Of a DNA stretch of 64,000 nucleotides, positions 44,412 through 54,656 are shown piece after piece. A program made the translations under genes and the position numbers. The notes beneath the pieces were generated by a model. It did no database searches and had not been told where the DNA came from. It worked only from the letters and a program-made list of their open reading frames with translations. The number at the start of each line of letters is the position of its first letter. Position 1 is the stretch's first letter. The stretch lies in assembly GCF_027744825.2 (NCBI RefSeq), contig NC_071348.1, forward strand, positions 979,563 through 1,043,562, written 5' to 3'. This DNA is from Synchiropus splendidus. Its lineage: Eukaryota > Chordata > Actinopteri > Syngnathiformes > Callionymidae.

Positions 44412-45487
44412 GGTTTCCGGCCCCTGAAATGCAACGTTCAGATGAGCGCAAGAAAGCGGACGGTCGCGTTAAACATGAGTTCACTTTTTATTTTTTGATT
44501 AAAGGAAGACAGTTAGCGATTTCCTCTGCTCTGACTGTAAGAGACATGCTGTCAAAGTGTCACCACGTGTGTCCCAGCGCTGACGGCTCACTCTTCTATT
44601 CTGAAATAAAACTACAAATCAATCCAACCACGCAGCTTTGCCTTCATGATGGAGACTTTAGCGTCCCAGCCTCTGACTGTGAAGCGCGTGGAGTGCGAGC
44701 CCGTGTTTGTGAGTGCGTGCGGCGGTGATTTTCAGCGCTCCAATTAAAAGTGATTGCTGGAAAAAGGTAATTACAGAGGCAAGTGGGAGACTTGAAGTCA
44801 TGCTGAGACATAACTTAGACCTACTGTGGCTGAGAACACTGACTCAGGCTGACACATAAAGTTGATGGGATGACTGGCAGACGCTGTGCAAATAACGTCT
44901 GAAATTAACACGATGCAAAGGGATTCCTCCTGCAGCAGCGTCGTTGGAGGCCAACTTTAATAAAGACATTGCTGACATGACAAATGGAAGGAGGAACCGG
45001 CACCTTTCACCTGAGATGATCCATCCATCTGAGCAACACAAACAAAGATGGCGCTTCTGCTGAAAATGCATCATACTCGTGAATATAGGATCATAAAAGG
45101 AGGCCGTGCCACAGGAAAGAAGCGGTGACGTAGATGTTGAGTATGCAAATGAAGCACTGTAGAACAGCAAAAGGCCTGTTAGCCACATGCAAAAACCATT
45201 ACAATATGGAAATACGAGTGACGGCTTTATGTGAGCCGCGCGTTTAACGGATTGTAAAACACGGAGAGATAATCTCTGAAATGACACCGTGAGTGGAAGA
45301 GCGGAATCATGTGTTGGTTTCTCATTACTGATGGCCATAACATGGGTTGAGGCATGCCCAGACCACCCAGCAACACACACACACAGACAGACTGCTAACA
45401 CGTTGAGCCGACCAGAAGACGAACAGCAACTAACTAGACATGCGTCTGTCTGCACCGATCATAAACATCATCTGTCTGAGTTCCACT
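44412..45487. other. unique sequence, no gene seen
   Basis: The longest reading frame of the window, 203 codons on the reverse strand (44844-45455), lies here. It starts over a CA run, has no recognisable domain and low-complexity Cys/Ser-rich composition, and is rejected as a gene. Confidence 0.5.
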
Positions 45488-45505
45488 CCAGCAGCAGAGG
45501 GCACT
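45488..45505 (+). promoter_or_regulatory. CTCF-like motif
   Basis: CCAGCAGCAGAGGGCACT, with the CAGAGGGCAC core in the expected position. Unproven. Confidence 0.33.
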
Positions 45506-45679
45506 GTCACCTGTAGAGGTCGTTCTCAAACTCTAATAAATATGCCGAATATAAGTGCCGTCTGTTTTGAGTGAGTCTTCATTTTGTGATGAGGAAAGAG
45601 TTGACAACTAGTTTATCAACATTCTGAATCTCAACTGCGGTCAGAAGCGTGAAGACTGCAGGAGGTGCGGACTGTCTCT
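45506..45679. other. unique spacer
   Basis: Nothing recognised. Confidence 0.5.
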
Positions 45680-45830
45680 GGAGGGGGAGCCAGTGCTCCT
45701 CCGACTGAGATCTGGGGAGGGAGGTGGAGCCCCTGGGGCAGACCCAGGATAGACTAGAGAGGTCGTGTCTCACTTCTGGGATGAGGGAAGTCCAGGCTTC
45801 ACTTTGCCCTCAAAAGCTGACCTCGGACTG
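45680..45830 (+). mobile_element. LINE 3'-end fragment (family A)
   Basis: GGGGGAGCCAGTGCTCCTCC, GGAGCCCCTGGGGCAGACCC, AGGATAGACTAGAGAGGTCG and TGTCTCACTTCTGGGATGAG follow one another in the family order (Val-Glu-Pro-Leu-Leu..., then Arg-Pro-Arg-Thr-Arg..., then the end of the frame). A GACCTCGGA word near 45820 is the start of the 3' end. Frames are broken and there is an internal deletion between the first two parts. Confidence 0.7.
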
Positions 45831-46640
45831 ACGCGAGAGAAAAATGCTGCCGCCATTCCTGGACGACCAGGGTCACACTCAGACCACTGACAGTTCTGAC
45901 AGTACTGATGCATGTCATGTGATTTTGAGAGTTGAAATTCACAGTTAATATCCACTTCATCACTGTCACTGCAGGTCATCCAGGTGTACCGGAATTGTTT
46001 GCTCAACCAGTCGGTCCCAGGAACAAGATTCCAGACAACTGGCAGCACTTGTTAATGTGAACATGTGCCTGAGTGTGTGTGTGTGTGTGTGTGTCGGGGC
46101 ATAGCTGAGGGACAAGTGCAACAAGAAAACCAACCGCCTGACGCTCTAACATGCCTCAACATGCCCCAAAACAGCAGCAAAGTGCTCATTATTCTACTTT
46201 AAATGGAATCCTCGATGAGTGACAAGACTCACTGCCATTTATTAATAGCACAGTTTAGAATGAAAAACTGAACGTTTCTCACGAGCCTCATCAAGTCATT
46301 GAGCCACACATATGGAGCAGCTGGTCAGGCTGAAGCATCAGACACACACACACACGCTCCTTATCTCAGCTCTCTCTTCATTTATGGTCACAGATCAAAC
46401 ATTGAAAATGAGTGCAGACCCGGAGGAAGCAGATGCGACTGGACAAATTCACACTGGTGTCACCAGCTGGCAAGGCAGGAGCACTGAGGTGACGAAAGCA
46501 GAGGAGACATTCTCACGGCTGAAGGTTTATGATTTATAATGATCGTCATAACCGTAACTGTCCATCAACGCAGCGCTGACTCGCTGTCGCATTTGCTCAC
46601 TGCGCTCGAGTCAAGTCTTGGGTTAGCTGACGCACCAAGA
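45831..46640. other. unique sequence, no gene seen
   Basis: Contains the TG repeat at 46073-46094 and a CA run at 46342-46355. No gene recognised. Confidence 0.5.
46073..46094 (+). repeat. (TG)n microsatellite
   Basis: Eleven TG units in unique sequence. Confidence 0.9.
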
Positions 46641-46765
46641 GAAGCCAGTTGAATTGGAAGGACTCTCTGTTGACCTGAGGGCTGTATGGAGAGAGGAGTC
46701 TGGGGCCTCTTTACTATGGCTGCTGCCCCCACGACCTCAGCTCAGTGAAACATTAGAAAATGGTT
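46641..46765 (+). mobile_element. LINE 3'-end fragment (family A)
   Basis: GAAGCCAGTTGAATTGGAAG followed by GAGAGGAGTCTGGGGCCTC, TTTACTATGGCTGCTGCCCC and CACGACCTCAGC. The last part is the diagnostic 3' end of the family, then AGAAAATGGTTG stands in the place of the AGAAGATGGATGG tail. The part between the first and second words is deleted relative to the copy at 35.1 kb. Confidence 0.7.
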
Positions 46766-49217
46766 GTGATGCTGTGAGGTGTTCGAGGATCTAACCCATT
46801 TAAAGTGCAACTGAAAACTAGTTTGAGGTGGAGGGACACTGCCCCGCCCACACACTCTCAGTGGTGGAGGGAAGTGATGTCATGTCCAAGCCTTGAAAAG
46901 ACACAGTGACACTCTGTAAGCAACTCTCCAGATAAATCTGTCATGACCTGGGGGCCTGTCTCACTTGGACAAACCCGAGTCACGATAAGCTATACCTTGA
47001 CCCTCTGAATCCAACCACGCTTGACTTCCACATTTATTTTGGCGTGCAACTGATAATTCATAGAATGCTTCCTCTATTTCAATAATAGTGTCTTGGAAAA
47101 CATGTTCCTTGGGCAAAGGTGACTATTTATTATCTTCATTAATGCGATTTTATTATTATTATTGTTATTATACTATTTCTTTTGAACTTTTGTTCATTTT
47201 GTATGGTCCATTCTTTTCTGTCCTCTGCAAAACAAGCCTTTGTTGTGCATGTTATGTAAGTCTATTATCAATATCTTCAAATTTTAAAAGATATTTGGAA
47301 TTCAAAACAGATGTTTGGTGAGACACCACAGAACCCACTGGTTATGAGCTTAGTCTCCTGTGGATATCCTCCACTATGATACGATTAAAAGCATTTTCTA
47401 TTTCCACCACTCACATTTTGCCAGTTTCCTTCTGCAAAAGCTTGTTGACGGGAATGTCCTGCCACAGCGCCGTAAAGTCAGACAGTATTTTTCCCCCCCT
47501 ACCTTCTTTGTCACGCTGTGACGCGCGACTCCTTTTTATTCCTTCAACACTATAAAAATCAATACAAATCGAACACAAAAAAACAAGCAGGCCTTGAATG
47601 CATATTTCAGCCATGTCATTTCCCTCTTATTCACGGCAGTTTGAAGCTGCCGCCGCCACAGGAGTGACAACCCTTGTTGGGATTCTGTCGCATCAAGCCA
47701 GCAGATTTGAATGCTAAAGCCATTAGCCAAGCATCACTCACAGTCAGAGCCGGCGATGATAAATAACCCGAGCAGAGAAATCTGATTAGGGCAGACGCAG
47801 GCAGGGGATCTGAGGGAATGAGTAACAGCAGTGGCGCCGTTATCAGGCCTCAGTCAGATTGGAAATCACACACCGAGAAAACATGAAGCCCTCATCTGCA
47901 GCCGCTCCTGTCGGCTGTTTTCCTAAAAAACATGGCTTGGGATTCATGCTGTCTTGAGTGGGCTGCAATTAAAGCTAAACTTAACGTGCCTCTGTCACAC
48001 CAAGGCTACTGTTCTGGGCTCCACACAAGCTAATGGGTATAGGTTTATAAGCGCTAGAAGCCAAAAGAATGGGATGGAACTGCCCTCCACGGCGGGGATT
48101 AAGTTTGCAGGGTGTAAAATAAAGTGGAGCTTCATTGTATGAAAATTCAATTCAATTCAAACCGAGGACAGAAGGTTGTGGGTCACGTTCCGTTGGTCTG
48201 CGAAACAGCTCTATCTGCTCAACCATTCCAGGTTGGCCCTAACAAACCATGGAATTCCAGCACAAAAAAAGTAATGGCTCACTTGCTGGGTTACTGCGAC
48301 TCTGGGCCTCCCAGCCGCCAAGCAGAAAGTCAGCTTTCTGATGGAAAATCTGGTCCAGATCACATCCTGTTGAATGGCACGATCCTCACCCACCAGGTTC
48401 CATCTTAAAAATGAACGCCGCCACTTCCAAGGAATTTTCACGTCAACACATGAGATAAAGGAAGCGGAGGTTGGGCTTGCTTTCCCTGACCATGACAGGT
48501 GGCAGACGGAAATACCGCTAAAGTAGCATCACCGTATTTCAATGGTGCTGGTGATGCGAGGTAAAGTTCATGACGTCTTCCGACCGGTTTGGCTCCTGCT
48601 CCAGGTATAAACAGAATGTCTTGGACTGACATGCAGGTGACACACCGATTAGCCACAACGGCAACAGAGTGTTTGTTAGCATGTGGCGACTAGCTTTGAT
48701 CTGAGCACGCTCCACTGACTTTATGAGCCACTGCTTCACAAGAACGAGCTACAGGTGTGTGTGTTGACAGGGAGAGCAGGTTATAAAGCTGCTGAGACGG
48801 CTGTGTCATGCCTTAATAAAAGGCCCCTTCACCTCAATCATGCAATAATGAAGTGGCCGCTTCCCATCTTCCTCATCGCGAGTCGCTGCTGTGGTGGATG
48901 ACGGCAGAGAGAAGACACTTCAGCTGATGTTTGATCTGGTTTCAAACAGTCTCACGTTGCAAAGGTCATCCTGGACCCCGACACGCCGCACCTCTGCAAG
49001 GCAATCGATTCAAAGCACTTAACACGGTCGCAGGGCCACAAATATACATCTGGATTCTCTGAAGTAATCCTTCAGGTCAAGCTGAATTCAATGGCAAAAT
49101 ATACACAACTCTAATGGCAAGGTGATGAAGAATGCTGCTTCAGCACAGTGTCAGAGCAAACTGGAAGTACAAGCCTCAGGAGTCACGTTTAGCATTGGCT
49201 ACTCCATGCATTTGGTT
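46766..49217. other. unique sequence, no gene seen
   Basis: 2.4 kb without recognised genes. A run of TTA/TAT triplets occurs at 47149-47172. Frames are short and overlapping. Confidence 0.5.
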
Positions 49218-49400
49218 GTGGTCGGGTCACGGGGTCAGCAGTCCAGGCAAAGAGGCGGGACTGAAAGCTCCACCTGCTCTGCTGGGCAATACAGGGGCGT
49301 CCCCAGGTCAGCCCGCTGGATCAGCCTCCGCCTGCCCTGAACAGCTCATGTGGGAGGATCCAGCCCCAGCACACCAGGCAACGCTTCTACTCCAAGCCTC
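49218..49400 (-). mobile_element. LINE 3'-end fragment (family A), antisense
   Basis: Top strand starts GGTCGGGTCACGGGGTCAGC, then AGTCCAGGCAAAGAGGC, which is the complement of the family's terminal GCCTCTTTG...CTGCTGCCCC...CGACC block. Further on, GGGGCGTCCCCAGGTCAGCC is the complement of the GGCCTGGGAACGCC part. Weakly preserved after 49340. It explains the proline/serine-rich forward frame at 49132-49452. Confidence 0.65.
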
Positions 49401-50183
49401 TTCCAGATCCCCCAGCTCAGCAGAAGAAGAGCCCAAAACTCAGACCCTGTAGCCTTTGTCTGACTCTCTTGTGGCTGAATCTGGAGGTTTGGCTTTTGTC
49501 TCAGCAACACAGAGTTCGAGTCCAAATCAAGTCTCACATCTCACGACACTGACACCTGCCAGTCTCAGCTACCAAGCCGGACAACCCCTCATTCCTTCCG
49601 CCGACTCGGAAACACAACATTAAACCATCAGTTCTGGTTAATGAATACGGGCCCAGTTGAATTGAGCCTCTGGCTCAGTGGCAGGACGACTCTGACTCCC
49701 CTGGTTAGTTTAATAAGCATGACCTGAGGAAAAAGAAAACAAACAGACGTGTTCAGATGTATCGATTGACCTTTCCCACGGAGCGTCATTAACACATGCA
49801 GGTCGCATTAGGAAAGGTTAACGAGCAGGAAGGTCTGAAACACTGAGCAAACAGGAGGCGTGGACGTCTCGCCCTCAACAACAACACGCTCCGGAGGAAT
49901 GGCACTGCTCGAACTGACACAGCAGAGCCCTTCACCTGGGTGAACTGTTGACTGGCCTCAGAGCGCAGCAGTGGAGCGGCGGACGCTGACTCACTGCTTG
50001 TGTAACAGCAACAGTATCTGTCGAGAGGAGAGCCGACTGGTTTCACAGGAAGCACGAATAAATGATCTCGTCCCTCTCAGGTTCAGGGCAGGTTAAACTT
50101 TGCTGAGGCACAATTGAATTAGACGACGGCTCACTGCCAAGAAAAGCTTGCAGCGCGGTCAAGCTGGAGTGTGTTGGTGCCTC
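49401..50183. other. unique sequence, no gene seen
   Basis: A GTTCGAGTCC word near 49515 resembles a tRNA B box but no A box or cloverleaf surrounds it. Confidence 0.5.
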
Positions 50184-50244
50184 GCACACACACACGCACA
50201 CACACACACGCACACACACACACGCACACATGCACACGCACACA
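50184..50244 (+). repeat. (CA)n microsatellite with CG interruptions
   Basis: CA dinucleotides interrupted at intervals by CG (CACACACG steps). Source of the alternating Cys/Val reverse frames around it. Confidence 0.93.
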
Positions 50245-50274
50245 GCAGGTGAACAGTGAGGAAGTCACGCTAAT

Positions 50275-50735
50275 CTTTTTCACCTTGGTGAGTCCAAAAC
50301 ACACTTGGTGAACATGGGCCAAAAATATATTTTAGTGAACTAGCAGCTCAGTGATGGACCAGATGATGCAATATAGACTTGGTGGACCAGGAAGCCTGAA
50401 ATAGCTCTGATAAACTGCTGTGCTTAAACAGGCAACCCAGAAATAGTCTTTAAGTTAAGGCTGAAATAGACCCGGCTAGATGTGGTCAAAGCTGGACGTC
50501 CAAACTGGACACGGTAAATGCGTGCACCTGGTAAACTAAGACTGGAGCGAGTGACTAGGTGAAGTCACACACACTTGGTGAACTAGGAAGCCAAGAATAG
50601 ACTTGGCATCTGTTTGTAAGCGAGGCAGAGTCGTTGGAAGCCTGAAAGCAATTTGGTCAATGAATAAGCCCAAGACAGAAGACTAAAATAGGCTTGGAAA
50701 ACGAATCAGTAAATAAATAATCAAGTCTGTATTCC
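50275..50735 (+). repeat. degenerate ~28-bp tandem array, copy C
   Basis: Same family as arrays A and B. Clear units are GACTTGGTGGACCAGGAAGC followed by CTGAAATAG (50376-50404) and CACTTGGTGAACTAGGAAGC followed by CAAGAATAG (50572-50600). Others are decayed (for example CACCTGGTAAACTAAGAC near 50525). It lies right after a CA repeat. Same orientation as the 10.9-kb array, 39 kb away. Confidence 0.72.
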
Positions 50736-52225
50736 TATATTACTTGAATTGAATAGTTTTATCTTCTTTTGTTTCATGAATATCTGCCATATTTGTGGGG
50801 ATAAAAAGCTGTGACTGAGCTTAAATCAAACTCAGCTATCGATCTCAGCCAGGTCAATGATGCTGTACCTGGCGGAGCCCTTCAGACGGATCACTCTGGT
50901 CCCTGACAAACAGACTGTAAGCCCCTGTGAGCCGGGCTGGTCACGCAGCATAAAGAAATGTCAAACAAGGCTCAGACCGTTCCTCTTTCAAAGTGGGTCA
51001 GTGTGATGATAGTGTCCGTTTCTGGACTCAGCAGAAGCAGATTTGCATCAGTCATCCTAACTAGACCGTGAAGAGGAGGATTTCCCTGCTCAGCTGTGCC
51101 AGTGAGTCAGTGAAATGCACCCTGGTGAAGCCCTGCCGGACTGGAGCCAAGCCCGGGGCAAACTTTGATGCCGGTAATGAGCTGCGCTGCGGGCGCCCAG
51201 CTCATGGACACAGTGCAAGAAGTGGCCTCCGCACGCCTGAGGAGTGGCGTTGTTGCTTTCAAAACAATCAGCAGTCCATGTAGTGAAACATGGCGGTGAA
51301 CAGCATGATGTAGCGGGAGATGGAAGGAGGAGTGACAGCTGGGAGGCGCGTGATGAAACCAGCCTGCGTCCGCTCTGAACACCAAGACGACCCTCTGCCG
51401 CCGCCACATTTTGCAACCGAATTTACCCTCTAATTAGGCCTCCTCATCCCAAATTTAGAAGGCTGGAACAGAATATTTCCACGATCCTGATCAGCCGGGG
51501 GACTTCCCTTAACTGGAAAATGTTGGCTGTGATGGCGAGTTCACGGATAAATTATTGAAGAAGTTAGAACAGTGTTTAATGTCTGACTTTTTCCCTCTGA
51601 CTTGTTGACAGACTGGTGCGTTCCTTCCCTCTTCCTCCCCTGGATGTTAGTCAACTGAGAGTAAACCAGCTGTGCCTTGATGCGGAGCTCCAGCGCCAGT
51701 CAGCTCCAGACTACAAAAGACCCCGACTGGTGCCTGTAACTTCAGCACCTCTGCTGAACTTTACTGCCAACCATTTTTTGGGGGGGGGGAATAGCGAGGG
51801 AGTTAATAGCAGAAACAAAAATCCTGGGAGGACCAACCTGGAGTGCCTCAACAATGAGCAGAGAGGAACTTCCCCTGCTCCGCTCACTGCAGTCGCACCA
51901 TGAGAATAAAGTGTTTGACAGAAGACAAAGAGCAAACCGCCAGTTCTTCAGCATCAGGTGTTGCCACAACAAGTCATCCTCCTCCACCTCAACCTACCTC
52001 CTTTTTCCCTGGGATCCTCCCTCCTCCCCCCTCGCCTCCTAACCGTCTCCCCAACTTTGCTCGCAACCTCACAAGCATATTTGCAAACTTAAAACACACA
52101 AGTGAGGAGAGCAGCGTTAAAAAGCACCAGATGCTGAGCCAAACCGAAGAAAACAGTCTGCAGTCCTGACTCCACCACTAGGCAAGAACAGTGGTGGGAG
52201 GCCTATTCAAGCTACATAGGGAAAC
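50736..52225. other. unique sequence, no gene seen
   Basis: No gene recognised. A pyrimidine-rich stretch runs from about 51975 to 52065. The reverse frames at 51090-51416 overlap each other and have no domain. Confidence 0.5.
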
Positions 52226-52256
52226 AGACACCCTGGACACCTGGCCAGTCCATTAA
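52226..52256 (-). mobile_element. dispersed teleost repeat, small piece (copy 3)
   Basis: AGACACCCTGGACACCTGG followed by CCAGTCCATT matches the central ACACCCTGGACAGGTCGCC / AGTCCATC block of the dispersed repeat. Only about 30 bases align. Confidence 0.5.
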
Positions 52257-52782
52257 ACGGTCTCAGAGTCATACTTTGAAGATGAAATCTTGAGTGATCA
52301 GACGTATACAAACAAAGTGGAAACATAGAAACAAAACGCAAATGGCATCATGGTGATGGACTTTGGATTTTGGAGTGTTTTTAATGGAAAAATCTTAAAA
52401 GAAACATCAGAATAACAAGTCTGTTGCTAAGATCACGTAACTAAAGTCACACATTGGGCTGGACATGTGAAGACACGGACCGGGCGAGGACGGCTGCAGA
52501 CTGGATTAAAAATCTGTGGCATCGTGGGGGTAATGGGCGCGGTTTCTCTACTCCAACTGAATGAAGTGCCTGAACAGCAGCGGGCTGTGTTCGGCCGCCA
52601 GCTGACTCAGCCCGAACTAGACGAGTAGGAGTCTGTTTACAAATCTGTGAGTAAAACTGGCCGTTGGATGACCGCGATTGCTAAAGTTAGTTTGCGCTCC
52701 TCACTTATTCTGTCATTTCCAAACTGCCAGCCACTGAGTGTCCAGCACTAACTGAGAAGTGCGCAGTAGGAATGGCAGCGAC
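52257..52782. other. unique sequence, no gene seen
   Basis: Contains GCTGACTCAGC at 52601-52611, an 11-bp match to a Maf recognition element. Otherwise nothing recognised. Confidence 0.5.
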
Positions 52783-52797
52783 CTCTCTCTCTCTCTC
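52783..52797 (+). repeat. (CT)n microsatellite
   Basis: Seven to eight CT units. Confidence 0.85.
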
Positions 52798-53059
52798 ACA
52801 CGCTCACACTCTACACACACTTGATCAGTGGAACCGCTCGCTGTGCTGAAAGGACAGTTCGCCTGCCAAGGCAACATGCTGTTGGCGCGCGCTGTGAGAG
52901 GCGGCCGGCGAGTCTTCTGCTCACTTCGCACTTCACAAGCAGTCTGTTGTCATTTGGGCTTCTCACTCAGCAAAAGCATCAAGAGTTTTGGTGACAGTTT
53001 GAAAACAAAAACATTCAAAGTATTCCACTTTTGACAGGTGTCGTCATCAGAAAACCACT

Positions 53060-53075
53060 CCTCTAGGTGGCGCTG
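53060..53075 (+). promoter_or_regulatory. CTCF-like motif
   Basis: CCTCTAGGTGGCGCTG is a strong fit to the CTCF core, with CTAGGTGGCGCTG contiguous. A second forward-oriented word, ACCACAAGGTGGCCGC, lies 113 bp downstream at 53188-53203. Confidence 0.42.
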
Positions 53076-53187
53076 CCGTTGGTCTGCCCTCATCATCATC
53101 AGAATCAGACTCTGGTGGAGAAAGCACCGCCTCAGTGCAGGTGCAGCTTCCAGGCTGCTGAGCGATCGGGTGCACTGTGCCGTGTTA

Positions 53188-53203
53188 ACCACAAGGTGGC
53201 CGC
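53188..53203 (+). promoter_or_regulatory. CTCF-like motif
   Basis: ACCACAAGGTGGCCGC fits the CTCF core less well than the word at 53060, but shares its orientation. Confidence 0.3.
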
Positions 53204-53232
53204 TCAGTCAGCCTCTCAGCTGTTCCTCACAC

Positions 53233-53268
53233 TCCCCTCACCCTCACCCTCACCCACGCCCACGCTCA
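53233..53268 (+). repeat. short (CCCTCA)n array
   Basis: About five imperfect CCCTCA/CCCACG units. Too short and too imperfect to be telomeric. Confidence 0.7.
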
Positions 53269-54610
53269 CAAGCATCTGAAACTGGAGCCGAGACACTGGA
53301 GAAAATCTCAAGTGCACTGGTTGAACCAGAAATATGAAAAACACTTCCTGTTTCTGCAGAAATTGTTTTCAGGGTTCCATGTGAACAACACATCTGGTTT
53401 TTCAGTAGCTTCCTCCAACCACGGTGTCAGCAGACATCAGATCAAGCTCATGGCTTCAGAGTGACATCACCGACACGCAGTGGAGGATCCACTCCATGAG
53501 TCAGCAGGATTTCTCCTCCACTAACTAACATCTGTTCTCGTCCCTGTGGCTCAAACAGATGTGTCATTCAGCACTTCCATGTGTGAGTGGTGAGCCTGCA
53601 GAGCCCGTCTAATGACCGACCGCCACCATCTGTCACTCATCTGACGGATCATTCATATGAGATTTGTAATTCAGTACTTAGAAAAGTGAACGTTCCTCAT
53701 CTCAACGCTCATGAAGGAGGATTCCAGCTCAGGTCACGGAGGCAGCGGTCGGAGGAGAGAGGCCCGGAACAGAGGCAGCTGTCGCGTCTCGCATGCTTTG
53801 AGCATTAAAGTCATTATAAGTCATAATTCAGAATATTTCCGTCAGTTCCAGTGACCACATTTGTTCTGTCGGGACGAAGCCGTCCAAACACACACAGAGG
53901 GAAAGCGTGTGGTGGCGAACGCCGCCTCTGATCTTCAGTGTTTGCGTCAGCCCACTTGGCAGCGTGATATCCGTCACTTTTAATGACACCAGCAGTGACA
54001 GCTGCTGCCATTCCGCGTGTCGCCTTGCTTTATGTGTTGCCGTCGAACGCACGCCGACTTTTATGGCGCACGTGCTTTAATGTTCCTGCATATCATTACA
54101 TATGATTAGACTGGCTAATGTCAGTCTGATGTCCCCGCAGGGCCCCAGCCCAGGACGGCCCCAGAACTGTACTCGTAGGGACCTATTTTAGCTATTTGTT
54201 GCAACCTTTTCCCGGACCCCACAACGTTAAGGCTGAATTTGAGGATTTGAAACTTCAGAATAACTGGGTTGTCATCAAGAAATGTCCTCTTTGGTCCTGG
54301 CTGATGTCAGCCATGTGTTTTTGATAGTTGGGTTAGGGGTGAGAGGAAGTGACTCACTCTGAACAGGAAGTTCAGGTCGCTCACATGACATCCCAAATCC
54401 TACAGTTAGAATGCAGCCACGACTCGCTCAGACTCTTCACCAGGTTTAACTGAATATGAATAAACCAATGAAACTGTCTAATCTAATTTGGAAAGAAATA
54501 AAAGGGAAAAGAACATAAAAGTGAATCATCATAACAATAAGAAGAAGAAGCAGAAGAACACATAGTGAGTTTTATTTAGAATTCAAATCTTACTTTTGCT
54601 CTGACATCAT
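53269..54610. other. unique sequence, no gene seen
   Basis: No gene recognised. The segment from about 54130 to 54600 may belong to the hAT-like element whose end follows, but I cannot align it. An AAG triplet run is at 54540-54551. Confidence 0.45.
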
Positions 54611-54656
54611 GAGGGCTGCATGTGGCCCCAGGGCCGCACTTTGCCCACCTCTGTTC
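54611..54656. mobile_element. hAT-like transposon terminus
   Basis: GAGGGCTGCATGTGGCCCC followed by AGGGCCGCACTTTGCCCACC and TCTG is the end of a common vertebrate hAT-derived repeat (GGCCGCACTTTGCCCACCCCTG type). The other end was not found with confidence. Confidence 0.6.

Noticed and set aside
44844..45455. Longest reading frame of the window, 203 codons, reverse strand
   Set aside because: It starts over a CA repeat, is rich in Cys and Ser without any recognised domain, and has no sign of splice sites or promoter. A frame of this length is plausible by chance among six frames of 64 kb.
49512..49522. GTTCGAGTCC, tRNA B-box-like word
   Set aside because: No A box or acceptor-stem complementarity in the preceding 60 bases and no cloverleaf could be drawn.
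53233..53268. Possible internal telomeric repeat
   Set aside because: The unit is CCCTCA and not CCCTAA, and only about five imperfect copies exist.
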